DNA of 64,000 nucleotides from NCBI RefSeq assembly GCF_900156455.1, contig NZ_FTNQ01000001.1, positions 992,001 through 1,056,000 on the forward strand, read 5' to 3'. The first letter of the stretch is position 1; each line of letters opens with the position of its first letter. Below the pieces are notes generated by a model, which searched no databases, was not told where the DNA came from, and saw only the letters and a program-made list of their open reading frames with translations. A program made the translations under genes and the position numbers. Below are positions 47,262-54,794 of the stretch, piece by piece. The DNA is from Microbacterium sp. RURRCA19A (GTDB lineage Bacteria > Actinomycetota > Actinomycetes > Actinomycetales > Microbacteriaceae).

Positions 47262-47516
47262 TCAGACGAGGTCGTCGTTCGAGGACCGCGTGGTCGAGCG
47301 GGTGACCTGCGCGCCACCGACGCCCTCGGTGCGGGTCACGGTGTCGGTCTGCCGACGTCGGACGAGAAGCACCAGACCGATGAGGAAGACGACCACACCC
47401 GCGCCCATCATGATGTAGCCGATGGTCGTCAGGTCGACGTAGTCGTTCGGAAGATCCACGGCGAACGCGAGGATGGCGCCGATGACGATCAGCGCGATTC
47501 CGGCTCCGATGCTCAT
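47262..47516 (-). CDS. DUF6458-like two-helix membrane protein
   Basis: 84 residues with two hydrophobic helices (about 2-19 and 31-51), a positive RRR stop-transfer and a Thr/Ser/Asp-rich cytosolic tail. Similar short proteins beginning MSIGAGIALI are common in actinobacteria; no function is known. AAAGGA precedes the ATG. It may head the kinase transcript, which begins 37 bp later. Confidence 0.7.
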   Translation of the reverse strand: MSIGAGIALIVIGAILAFAVDLPNDYVDLTTIGYIMMGAGVVVFLIGLVLLVRRRQTDTVTRTEGVGGAQVTRSTTRSSNDDLV

Positions 47517-47639
47517 GACAGTCCTTTCGGGAGGGTGACGTCAGGATGCCACTCCCCCTCCGAACCGGCGGGAGGTCTTGACAACGCGGGGGCGACCGTC
47601 GCGGCGATCGGTTCGCCTCTCACCCACGGGCGGACGACG

Positions 47640-47676
47640 AAGGCTCCGACCCTCGCGGACGAGTGATCGGAGCCTT
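47640..47676 (-). terminator. hairpin downstream of tRNA-Arg
   Basis: AAGGCTCCGA (47640-47649) and TCGGAGCCTT (47667-47676) form a perfect 10-bp stem with a 17-nt loop, starting 4 bases past the tRNA 3' end. Confidence 0.7.
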
Positions 47677-47680
47677 GCGG

Positions 47681-47756
47681 TGGTGCCCCCGACAGGAATC
47701 GAACCTGCGACCTTTGGTACCGGAAACCAACGCTCTATCCCCTGAGCTACGGAGGC
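47681..47756 (-). tRNA. tRNA-Arg (anticodon CCG)
   Basis: A full cloverleaf can be drawn: acceptor GCCTCCG with CGGGGGC (one G-U pair), D arm GCTCAGGGGATAGAGC, anticodon stem TTGGT/ACCAA around TTCCGGT with anticodon CCG (reads CGG), T arm GCAGGTTCGATTCCTGT, and an encoded CCA end at 47681-47683. Without CCA the gene is 47684-47756. Confidence 0.96.
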
Positions 47757-47766
47757 GGACCGGTCA

Positions 47767-47772
47767 AGGTTA
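47767..47772 (-). promoter_or_regulatory. minus-10 element (TAACCT) for tRNA-Arg
   Basis: TAACCT on the minus strand ends 10 nt before the mature tRNA 5' end. Confidence 0.45.
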
Positions 47773-47810
47773 GCATCGCGCGGGATGCGCCCCCGACCGG
47801 TGAGGCGGGG

Positions 47811-47984
47811 TCATTCGTCGCCGATGACCCCGATGCCGGTGGCCTGGTGGTCGGCGTTCGGGTCGTCCCCGGAGGGCGCTTTCGACTGCTCGTCGACGTC
47901 GTTGGTCTGGCTGGGCGCCACCGTCTGATCGTCGCCGAGGTTCTCGGCGTCGTCGGCGGGGGCGTTGTCCTGCGGATCGCTCAT
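47811..47984 (-). CDS. small acidic hypothetical protein (57 aa)
   Basis: MSDPQDNAPADDAENLGDD begins a strongly acidic, probably disordered 57-residue protein that ends in the more hydrophobic GIGVIGDE. AAGGGA lies 8 nt before the ATG, and the codon use is typical of the genome. A similar acidic 50-residue protein is encoded at 54585-54737. Function unknown. Confidence 0.65.
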   Translation of the reverse strand: MSDPQDNAPADDAENLGDDQTVAPSQTNDVDEQSKAPSGDDPNADHQATGIGVIGDE

Positions 47985-48060
47985 GGTCGGTCCCTTCGCT
48001 TGCGAGTGCCCAGCTTCTCAGCGCCGCAGCGGGCGCCGGAGAGGCTTGACGGCGGACGCT

Positions 48061-48501
48061 TCAGCGCGTTCGCGCCAGCCACCGGCGCACGCGGGCCGCC
48101 GGCGGTCGCGTGAGGGAGATCGTGCGGCCGTGCGTCGTGACGACCCGTCGGTCACCGTCCACCACCGCCTCGCCGCGGACATACGCCGCCCCGACGGCGA
48201 CATATGTCCCCAGCAGCATCACCGCCTCGTCGCGTGTGGAGGTCGCATCGTCGAGACGCGCGCGGTGCCCGGACTCCACGCGGACCGAGAACCACCGGGT
48301 GCCCGGGGTCGAGACCACCGCCCACCGGTCCCCCGCCGACAACCGCAGGAACGCGTCGCCGTCGGCGAGCCCGGTCTCGGCCGACAGGTCGGAATACTCC
48401 TCGATCAGCTGCTCGAGCACAGCGAGAGCCTCGGCGGCGGTGACGAAATCGGCCCGCCCCGCACTGAGGCCACCCCACTCGAACTTGCGGTCGCGGGTCA
48501 T
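48061..48501 (-). CDS. hypothetical protein (146 aa)
   Basis: Soluble protein without recognised domain. The N-terminal half contains ALAVLEQLIEEYSDLSAE, probably a helix; the middle part (DRWAVVSTPGTRWFSVRVES) looks like beta strands; the C-terminus is Arg-rich (PPAARVRRWLARTR). ATG 48501 is chosen as the first start after the long non-coding-like upstream frame; no clear ribosome site. Divergent from the DUF5684-type gene. Confidence 0.6.
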   Translation of the reverse strand: MTRDRKFEWGGLSAGRADFVTAAEALAVLEQLIEEYSDLSAETGLADGDAFLRLSAGDRWAVVSTPGTRWFSVRVESGHRARLDDATSTRDEAVMLLGTYVAVGAAYVRGEAVVDGDRRVVTTHGRTISLTRPPAARVRRWLARTR

Positions 48502-48593
48502 GGCATCCCCGGGAAGGCGGCGGTCATCGGCATGACGCGAGCGTAACGTCCGCCGCTCGGTGCGGGGCACTTCGGCCGAAGCAGCGCTGCCCC

Positions 48594-48599
48594 TACGAT
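48594..48599 (+). promoter_or_regulatory. minus-10 element (TACGAT) for leaderless gene at 48607
   Basis: TACGAT, 7 nt, ATG 48607. It overlaps the in-frame ATG at 48598, arguing for the later start. Confidence 0.5.
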
Positions 48600-48606
48600 G
48601 AGCGGC

Positions 48607-48999
48607 ATGCTCACCTCGTCGCCGAACACCATCTACGACCAGACGTCGATCTTCGCGCTGAACTCGACCACGTCGCTCATCGGCCTCGCCGTGTACGTGC
48701 TGAGCGTGATCGCACTGTGGCGCGTCTTCTCGAAGGCCGGGTACCCCGGCTGGCTCGCGATCATCCCGATCGTGAACACGATCTTCCTCGTCAAGGTCGC
48801 GGCGTACTCCGGCTGGATGACGCTGCTCTACCTCATCCCCATCGTCGGCTTCATCTTCCACATCATCGTCTCGATCCGCGTGGGCCGGGCGTTCGGCCAC
48901 GGCTGGTTCTTCTCCCTGATCCTGCTCGCGTGGATCTGGTTCGTCGGCTACCTGATCGTCGGGTTCAGCCGCGACGAGTACCGCCCCGAGCGCATCTGA
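48607..48999 (+). CDS. DUF5684-type small membrane protein
   Basis: 130 residues, about four helices. The stretch RVFSKAGYPGWLAIIPIVN matches KVFEKAGVQGKWRAWVPIYN of the larger protein at 17329-18006, so the two are paralogues. This one lacks the Pro-rich tail and ends in a short charged RDEYRPERI. Function unknown. It converges on the MprF-like gene with 10 bp between stops. Confidence 0.78.
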   Translation: MLTSSPNTIYDQTSIFALNSTTSLIGLAVYVLSVIALWRVFSKAGYPGWLAIIPIVNTIFLVKVAAYSGWMTLLYLIPIVGFIFHIIVSIRVGRAFGHGWFFSLILLAWIWFVGYLIVGFSRDEYRPERI

Positions 49000-49009
49000 C
49001 CCGCGGCCC

Positions 49010-51616
49010 TCACCCGGCGGTCGCCGCCTTCGCGCGCGCCGACGTGCGCAGCCCGGATGCGATGCGGGCCGCCCGGGCGACCGTCAACCCCGGCGCGTAG
49101 CAGCGCATGAGGGCGAGCCCGACGGCCGGCAGCTGTGCGGGGTCGGGGTAGACCATCCACATCGGGGCGAACTCCGGCTGGAACTTCTTCTTGAAGTTCG
49201 CCAGCGACCGGAAGCCGTACGCGGGCTCCAACAGGATGCTGAGCTGACGGAGGAAGCGCTCCACGGCATCCGGTTCGGCATCCGCCTCGTCCCGGTGGCA
49301 CGCGAGGGGCGAGCCGGACAGGCTCATCACCGTGCAGCCCTCGGCGCGCAGCTGCTCGACGACGGCGCCGATCACGAATTCCATGACGCCGTTCATCGCG
49401 TCGTGCCGGCGGCGCATCACGTCCAGGGCGTATCCGTGCACCGAGGATGCCGCGTACACCGGGATCCAGCTCGTCACCGCCACCACCCGGTCCTGCGCGT
49501 CGCGCGCGAGCATCAGCCGCACGGCGGGGTCGGTCACCTGCTCCACGCCCCCGAGCGTGAACTCCATCTCGGGGATCGTCTTGTCGGCGACCCAGGCCTC
49601 GGAGATCTCGCGGATCTGCGCGCGGTCGCGGAACGACAGCTCCGCCCACCGGGTCCACACCGCCCGCACGCCCTCGCGTGCCGCGCGGTGGGTGGCCGTG
49701 CGCACGTCCTGACGCTTCTTGCCCGCGGGGGTCCACGTCGCGGGCTCGAGGCGCGCCTCCTCCGCGACCTGCGTCCTCCTCCACCCGAGGTGGTCGAGGG
49801 TGGCGCTCTCGGCATCGTCGACGCTGTAGAACACCGGCGTCCAGCCCCGTTCGCCGCAGAAGTCCACGAACGCCCGGGCGACCCGCGGGTCGGTGCGATC
49901 GCGTCCGAAAGGTCCACCGAGGGTGACGGCGATGCGACCGCGGACACGGTAGGCGATCGCGGCGTCGACGTCGGGGGCGAACCAGTAGGCGTTGCCGGTC
50001 CACGTCGTCATGAACGACAGGGTTCCGCCGCCGCCCCGCTCCAGCACCACGCGCGCCCGCGAACGATCTCCGGAATGCGCCGCCGCGCCCGGGCTGAGGA
50101 CGAACCGCACCGACGCGAAGACGCACACGGCCCAGAAGACCGTGGACGGCAGGTACCACAGCGCCTGCGCCCATCCGGTCATCGGGACGAAGGCGATCGA
50201 CTCGGCCGGCAGGAGCGACGGCGGAAGAAGCCGCAGCACGGTGGCCCGGAGGATCGCCGCGGGCCCCGGCTCCGGTGCGAAGTGGTGCGAGAACGCCATC
50301 GTGCCGACGAGCGCCGTGACGAACATGCCGACCCCGGCGAGACCCACCGTGCCCAGGAACAACGACCGCGCGCCGGGAGCGGATCCGATCCGCGCGGCGC
50401 GGCGGAAGACGAAGAGCGTGACGGCGACCGCGAGCGGCACGCAGGCCCCCACCGCCACACCGACGAGGATCTGCCACGACGCCGACGCGGCATCCGCGTC
50501 ACGAGTGATCGCCAGCGTCGCCAGAGTGTCGGGTTCCGTGACGGCGAAGACGTACATCATCCCGACGAACACCAGCAGGTTCACCGTGATCGCGATGCCG
50601 AGTGCGCCGCGGCGCCCGCGCAGGATGCCCCAGGATGCCACGAGCAGCACGGCCAACGGGAGTGCGGCGATCCAGCCCGCGTTCGCCTGCAGCGGCCCGA
50701 TCGACCATCCGCCGGCCGGGCATCCGAGGAACGCGGACCCTGCGACGCAGACCTGTCCGTCCGCCACCGTGAGCGGATCCCAGGACAGCCACCCGTACAC
50801 CGAGAGCAGCCCCGCGCCGCTGCCCCACAGCGTCGCCACCACCGGACCCACCGCCGTCACGGCGGTCAGGGCCGCCAGCAGGACGCGGGTCTCGTGGTGC
50901 GAGCTCCGGTGGACGCGCAGCGTGACCGGGCGACCGCCGAGAAGGAGCCCGAGCGCGAGTCCGATCGGCAGTGCGATGAGAGTGTAGAGGTCGCTCGCCG
51001 ACGCGGAGTACAGGAACAGCGTGAGGGCGATCGCCGCGCTCGCCCACCGCACGCGTCGGCGCCACAGCGCGCCGACGAAGCCGCTCGCGGTCATCGCGAC
51101 GACCAGCAGTGCGGCGATGGGAGGCGCCCCCGTGAACACGTCGGAGTTCAGGGGGAGGCGGGGAAGGAACACGCTCTCGACGGCGCCGATCACCAACCCG
51201 GCCACGGACGTTGCGAGTCCGCCGCCGATGAACGCCACGAGCAGACGGCCGGAGCCCAGGACGCGCTCGGCGAGACCCCCGCCGACGAGGATCGCGAGGA
51301 GCACGATCGGCAGCAGCATCGGCTGATCGACCGTGAACAGACTTCGCACCAGCTCACGGACATCGAAGGGTCCGTCGCCCACGAGGACGCTGCCGCGGAA
51401 CTGCGCGAGGCTGACCAGCAGCACGACGGCGGCGAGCGCGATGCTGGCCCGTGGCATCCGGACGGTCCGTCGCACGGAGGACGACGCGGCGACGCGCTCC
51501 GGAGCGCGGGGCGGGGCGGGCGCGTCTCCAACGGGCGGGGGCGAGACGACGGCGGTCGGCGGCATGGGGCTCCGATCGGGTGAATGTCGATCGTGGAGAA
51601 CGATCCGACGATTCAT
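49010..51616 (-). CDS. MprF/LysX-like lysyl-phosphatidylglycerol synthase
   Basis: 868 residues. The N-terminal ~500 residues hold about 12-13 hydrophobic helices; the first block (about 60-240) has a rhomboid-like look (tentative), and the second may be the flippase part. The C-terminal ~330 residues are the DUF2156 aminoacyl-transferase domain of MprF: YWFAPDVDAAIAYRVRGRIA, TLGGPFGRD, KKRQDVRTATHRAAREG, VVAVTSWIPVY and FKKKFQPEFAPMWMVYPDP. It probably transfers Lys from tRNA to phosphatidylglycerol, lowering surface charge. Start ATG 51616 has GAGGAG just upstream; ATG 51565 is an alternative. Confidence 0.85.
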   Translation of the reverse strand: MNRRIVLHDRHSPDRSPMPPTAVVSPPPVGDAPAPPRAPERVAASSSVRRTVRMPRASIALAAVVLLVSLAQFRGSVLVGDGPFDVRELVRSLFTVDQPMLLPIVLLAILVGGGLAERVLGSGRLLVAFIGGGLATSVAGLVIGAVESVFLPRLPLNSDVFTGAPPIAALLVVAMTASGFVGALWRRRVRWASAAIALTLFLYSASASDLYTLIALPIGLALGLLLGGRPVTLRVHRSSHHETRVLLAALTAVTAVGPVVATLWGSGAGLLSVYGWLSWDPLTVADGQVCVAGSAFLGCPAGGWSIGPLQANAGWIAALPLAVLLVASWGILRGRRGALGIAITVNLLVFVGMMYVFAVTEPDTLATLAITRDADAASASWQILVGVAVGACVPLAVAVTLFVFRRAARIGSAPGARSLFLGTVGLAGVGMFVTALVGTMAFSHHFAPEPGPAAILRATVLRLLPPSLLPAESIAFVPMTGWAQALWYLPSTVFWAVCVFASVRFVLSPGAAAHSGDRSRARVVLERGGGGTLSFMTTWTGNAYWFAPDVDAAIAYRVRGRIAVTLGGPFGRDRTDPRVARAFVDFCGERGWTPVFYSVDDAESATLDHLGWRRTQVAEEARLEPATWTPAGKKRQDVRTATHRAAREGVRAVWTRWAELSFRDRAQIREISEAWVADKTIPEMEFTLGGVEQVTDPAVRLMLARDAQDRVVAVTSWIPVYAASSVHGYALDVMRRRHDAMNGVMEFVIGAVVEQLRAEGCTVMSLSGSPLACHRDEADAEPDAVERFLRQLSILLEPAYGFRSLANFKKKFQPEFAPMWMVYPDPAQLPAVGLALMRCYAPGLTVARAARIASGLRTSARAKAATAG

Positions 51617-51661
51617 CGTCTCCTCGCCGCCGGGCGGACGTCATCCACCCCGAGGTGTATC

Positions 51662-51683
51662 CGCCCCCGCTGAGCGGCGGGGG
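51662..51683 (-). terminator. 8-bp hairpin after the six-helix protein gene
   Basis: GCCCCCGC, loop TGAGCG, GCGGGGGC, 16 bases past the stop of the gene at 51700. Confidence 0.6.
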
Positions 51684-51699
51684 CCTGTCGACGGGCGGC

Positions 51700-52332
51700 T
51701 CAGGAGGAGCGGAACACCTGCACGCTGCGGGGATCATCGGTCGCGGCAGCGATGAGCGCGACGACGCCGAGGCCGAGGGTCGGGGCGAGATAGCCGATCC
51801 ACCCGATCACTCCGACGGCCGCGATGACCCCCTGGTCGGCGCCCGCGGCACCGAGGGCGACCCAGACGACCTGGACGAGCACCGCGCAGCCCACGCTGAT
51901 CGCCAGCGCCCAGAGAGGGACCCGCCGCCATCGCGCGGGCACGGCGCCCAGGCGCGCGATCTGCGTCGCTGCGACCGCGCCCGCGGCGATCGACACGGCC
52001 GACGCCGTCCAGCTGACCGCGGAGGCCAGCCAGGCGGTGGCGGGTTCGGACGACACGACCTGCACCGGGGTGAGCGTGTAGGTCAGATTCACGATCAGCG
52101 GCGCGAGGGCCAGCACGACCAGGGCGGTGAGGCCCAGGGGGCGTCGCGCCACGACGCTGCCGGCTCGATTGAGGCCGACGGCGAACATCAGGATGCCGAC
52201 TGCCCAGAGCCCGTCGATCAGGATCTGGGCGACCACGGGCGAACCCACCGTGCGCGCTCCACCGAGTCCGATGACACCGCACACCCCGAGCAGGATGCCC
52301 CCGACGCGCCACGTCGCGCTCCGCTTCCCCAT
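51700..52332 (-). CDS. hypothetical six-helix membrane protein
   Basis: 210 residues with about six hydrophobic helices separated by short loops; no family recognised. The start is ATG 52332, not the ATG three codons earlier, because TAGGGT lies 7 nt before it and overlaps the earlier ATG region. It precedes the MprF-like gene on the same strand but a hairpin separates them. Confidence 0.72.
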   Translation of the reverse strand: MGKRSATWRVGGILLGVCGVIGLGGARTVGSPVVAQILIDGLWAVGILMFAVGLNRAGSVVARRPLGLTALVVLALAPLIVNLTYTLTPVQVVSSEPATAWLASAVSWTASAVSIAAGAVAATQIARLGAVPARWRRVPLWALAISVGCAVLVQVVWVALGAAGADQGVIAAVGVIGWIGYLAPTLGLGVVALIAAATDDPRSVQVFRSS

Positions 52333-52339
52333 GCGCTCC

Positions 52340-52345
52340 ACCCTA
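52340..52345 (-). promoter_or_regulatory. minus-10 element (TAGGGT), leaderless start at 52332
   Basis: TAGGGT on the minus strand, 7 nt before the ATG. Confidence 0.45.
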
Positions 52346-52374
52346 CGTGGAGCGCCGACGGCTCTCGAGAAGCG

Positions 52375-52728
52375 TCACGCCTGAGTGGGCTGGTCGAAGT
52401 CCCAGTCCATCGGCTCGTCGTCGTCCGAGGAGATCGGCTCGACGGCCCTCAGGCTCGAGCGCGGGAAGAGGCGGTGGTTGCGGAGGTCCTCCGACCACGC
52501 AGCGAAGTCGGGCTCCTCGCCCGTCCACTCCACGGGCGCGGACAAGACGTCGTTGCCGACGCCGATGACGAGTTCGGCCTGCCCGACCTTCTTGTCCTCG
52601 GTGACGATCGGAATGGACACCGCCTCGGCCTGCCCCTCCTTGGCCACCGCGGCGGTCAGCTCCACGAGCGACGACGCGACGTCGTCGGTGGTGATCACGG
52701 TCTCTCCGGCGTAGGTGACACATCTCAT
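52375..52728 (-). CDS. hypothetical acidic protein (117 aa)
   Basis: Soluble protein with an alternating beta-like first half (VTYAGETVITTDDVASSL, AVSIPIVTEDKKVGQAELVI) and an acidic end (SSDDDEPMDWDFDQPTQA). The AELVIGVGND segment and overall length suggest a small binding protein, but no family is recognised. Weak ribosome site GGAG 3 nt before the ATG. Confidence 0.65.
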   Translation of the reverse strand: MRCVTYAGETVITTDDVASSLVELTAAVAKEGQAEAVSIPIVTEDKKVGQAELVIGVGNDVLSAPVEWTGEEPDFAAWSEDLRNHRLFPRSSLRAVEPISSDDDEPMDWDFDQPTQA

Positions 52729-52803
52729 GTGCTCCAGCGTGGTCGCCGCCGGCGAGACCCGGTGGCGGGTTGCGCGTGAGGCGGGCGGTGGGATACGCGC
52801 GGG

Positions 52804-52983
52804 TCAGTCGCGCCGCTGCGCGGAACGGAACATCGCGGCATCCAGTTCGAACCACACCGCGCGCACGGTGTCGAACTCGGCGAACCGCTCGGGAGCCGGT
52901 TCGTCGAGGCTGAGGCGGTATCCGCGTGGGAGGTCGTCCACGTGCTGTCCGTCGCGCGGTCCGCCGACGAGCACGTAGATCAC
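52804..52983 (-). CDS. small hypothetical protein coupled to MarR gene (59 aa)
   Basis: The GTG start at 52983 overlaps the TGA of the MarR gene (GTGA), so it is probably translated by the same ribosomes. The 59 residues begin VIYVLVGGPRDGQHVDDLP and continue with RGYRLSLDEP and VWFELDAAMFRSAQ. The pattern resembles short proteins that report a sugar- or nucleotide-like GGPxDG loop, but no family is certain. Confidence 0.55.
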   Translation of the reverse strand: MIYVLVGGPRDGQHVDDLPRGYRLSLDEPAPERFAEFDTVRAVWFELDAAMFRSAQRRD

Positions 52984-53534
52984 GGTGAGGCTGACGGGCC
53001 GGCGTCCACGGCGACGCCGTCCACCGCGTCGCTCATCCGGTGCAGGAACCTCACCACGACCTCGGACTCTTCCGCCGACATGTCGATGACGGCGGCGAGC
53101 ATGCGGTCGTGCATGTTACCGAGGGTCTGACGCACCTCCGCGTGCGCGCGATCGGTCGCCTGGATGAAGATGCTGCGACGGTCGTCGGGGTTGGCCGTTC
53201 GAGTGACGTGTCTCGAGCGCTCGAGACGGTCGAGGATCGCCGTCGTCGATGCGGTGGACAGGCCGAGATAACGGGTCAGCTCGCCCGGCCGCACCTTCCG
53301 ACCGGGTTCACGGAGCAGATAGCGCAGGACGAGGAGCTCGTTCTCCCCCATCGACATCGACTCGCGGGTGCGCCGACGCATCGCGAGTTCGGCGGCCCGG
53401 TAGACGCGGAGGGCTTCGAGCACCGCTTTGCTCCGCACGCGGCGGTCGGCGGGTTCGTCTCCGTACCAATAGGTGCCCGAGTCGCGGTCTCCGCCAGGAG
53501 AGAGGCTCTGCGACACCGCACGCATGTCCGTCAT
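52980..53534 (-). CDS. MarR-family transcriptional regulator
   Basis: 184 residues. The winged-helix core lies at about 60-150: GENELLVLRYLLREPG, the recognition region ELTRYLGLSTASTTAILDRL, and the wing TRTANPDDRRSIFIQAT. An extra N-terminal ~45 residues are hydrophilic. Members repress a divergent operon until a small phenolic or similar ligand binds; the ligand is unknown here. ATG 53534 has AAGGGG 8 nt upstream. It faces a three-gene operon across a shared promoter. Confidence 0.88.
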   Translation of the reverse strand: MTDMRAVSQSLSPGGDRDSGTYWYGDEPADRRVRSKAVLEALRVYRAAELAMRRRTRESMSMGENELLVLRYLLREPGRKVRPGELTRYLGLSTASTTAILDRLERSRHVTRTANPDDRRSIFIQATDRAHAEVRQTLGNMHDRMLAAVIDMSAEESEVVVRFLHRMSDAVDGVAVDAGPSASP

Positions 53535-53563
53535 GGTGTACGCCCCTTGCTGTCGATCTCGGA

Positions 53564-53615
53564 ATCATACAACGAAACAAATAGTTCGACAAACTAGTTA
53601 CTAACCGAGTATGTT
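53564..53615. promoter_or_regulatory. divergent promoters sharing a minus-35, with MarR operator palindrome
   Basis: Minus strand: TTGTCG (53587-53592), 17 nt, TATGAT (53564-53569) drives the MarR gene. Plus strand: TCGACA (53586-53591), 18 nt, TATGTT (53610-53615) drives the gene at 53650. The two minus-35 boxes overlap. TAGTT-CGACA-AACTA (53582-53596) and AACTAGTT (53592-53599) are palindromic across this shared box, so a bound dimer could block both promoters. The stretch is clearly AT-richer than its surroundings. Confidence 0.65.
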
Positions 53616-53649
53616 CATCAAGCAGCTAACACGACGAAGGGAGTTCCTC

Positions 53650-54024
53650 ATGGGCCACCTCTACTACGGCACCACGCCCGAGCCCGTCCGCATCCCCGAT
53701 CGCCTTCTCTCGCACCTCAAGGTGGTCGTTGCGACCAAACTCCGTCGCGGCGAGAGCTTCACCGTGAGCTGGACCCACGTCGACGGCACCCCCGGCCGCT
53801 CCACCCTGTGGCTGCAGCCCGCGATTCCGTTGCGCTTCGTCTTCGACAGCGCGGAACCCGAGCAGCTGGATGCCCGAGCTCTGAAGGACATGGCCGACAT
53901 GGCCAACTCCTCCGCCGGTCTCGTCATCGCGCTCGATGCGGAGATCCCCGCGTCCGCGGTCGCGGCTCGCACCCCGGCCCCTGCCCCCGCTGCGCGCCGT
54001 CCTGCGATGCGAACGGCGGCGTGA
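53650..54024 (+). CDS. conserved hypothetical protein, first gene of MarR-controlled operon
   Basis: 124 residues. It begins MGHLYYGTTPEPVRIPDRLL and continues HLKVVVATKLRRGESFTVSW, a layout common to small Microbacteriaceae proteins of unknown function. The C-terminus is Ala/Pro-rich. ATG 53650 is chosen because AAGGGAG lies 7 nt upstream; the in-frame ATG at 53611 lies inside the promoter minus-10. Probable target of the divergent MarR regulator. Confidence 0.75.
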   Translation: MGHLYYGTTPEPVRIPDRLLSHLKVVVATKLRRGESFTVSWTHVDGTPGRSTLWLQPAIPLRFVFDSAEPEQLDARALKDMADMANSSAGLVIALDAEIPASAVAARTPAPAPAARRPAMRTAA

Positions 54025-54368
54025 CCATGCCATCGTCGACGACCGCGGCCATCGGGCCGCTCACCGGCGTGCGGGTCCTCTGGGCCAAGGTCGACTCCGG
54101 ATTCTGGGTCGCCCACCGGGGCGGCGAGTACTACGGGTGCGTGGACAGCGTGTCCGGCGGGTTCGTCTCGCGGGACGCCCACGGCGTCCCCATCGGCCGC
54201 TACGACGCGCTCGAGAGCGCCAAAGCCTCCCTGCGATCGACCGCCGATCCGGTCAACACGGCGCGGCGGGTCCGCGCCGAACACGCAACGGTCGTGCTCG
54301 CCACCGCGGCCGGCACCGCCGCCCTCGCCTTCGCCCTCACCGCCGGCGCGCTCGCGCCCTACCTGTGA
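54021..54368 (+). CDS. hypothetical single-pass membrane protein (115 aa)
   Basis: GTG 54021 overlaps the previous stop (GTGA); ATG 54027 is an alternative. A soluble part (residues 15-60) with VLWAKVDSGFWVAHRGGEYY looks like a small beta domain. One hydrophobic helix ends the protein (about 90-112, ATVVLATAAGTAALAFALTA), a tail-anchor arrangement. Function unknown. Confidence 0.65.
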   Translation: MTMPSSTTAAIGPLTGVRVLWAKVDSGFWVAHRGGEYYGCVDSVSGGFVSRDAHGVPIGRYDALESAKASLRSTADPVNTARRVRAEHATVVLATAAGTAALAFALTAGALAPYL

Positions 54369-54466
54369 GCGCCGTGCCGATCGTCGAACTCCGCGACGAG
54401 GCCGACGACGTGGAGGATGCCGCTCGGGCCGAGTTCGTGGAACGTTACGGCGTCCACCCCATCTGA
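54365..54466 (+). CDS. 33-aa hypothetical peptide, third gene of the operon
   Basis: GTG 54365 overlaps the stop of the membrane protein gene (GTGA). The acidic helical peptide contains ELRDEADDVEDAARAEF and ends YGVHPI. Support is the coupling and codon use; it could be non-functional. Confidence 0.4.
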   Translation: MSAVPIVELRDEADDVEDAARAEFVERYGVHPI

Positions 54467-54584
54467 CGTCGGGCGGGGAGGTGGAGCGCACGACGCATCT
54501 GCGACCACCCCCTGGACTTCGCTCTCGGGGTGTGACAGCGTCGCCCGGATCGCCGACCTCCGGCGCTCACGAAGGGGGCCTCCC

Positions 54585-54737
54585 ATGGCTGATCCCACCG
54601 CACCCGATCGTCCCGACGACGATTCTCCCGACACCTCGTCCTCCGGGGCGGAATCGCCCGAGGAAGGGGCCGCGGCTCAGCACGATGCCGACGAGGCGGC
54701 CGACACCGATTCCTCCCCCACGGGCAAGATCGACTGA
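54585..54737 (+). CDS. small acidic hypothetical protein (50 aa)
   Basis: AAGGGGG lies 6 nt before the ATG. The protein begins MADPTAPDRPDDD, is Asp/Glu/Ser-rich throughout and ends TGKID; it is probably disordered. It resembles the 57-residue acidic protein at 47811-47984 in composition only. The 118 bp before it hold a CACCCC/GGGGTG stem (54506-54532), possibly the end of the MarR-controlled operon, and nothing else recognisable. Confidence 0.55.
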   Translation: MADPTAPDRPDDDSPDTSSSGAESPEEGAAAQHDADEAADTDSSPTGKID

Positions 54738-54794
54738 GTCGTCACCGCGACGCGTTCCCCGCCCCAGGTTCCGCCGCGTGGGCCCGCGGGCCGA

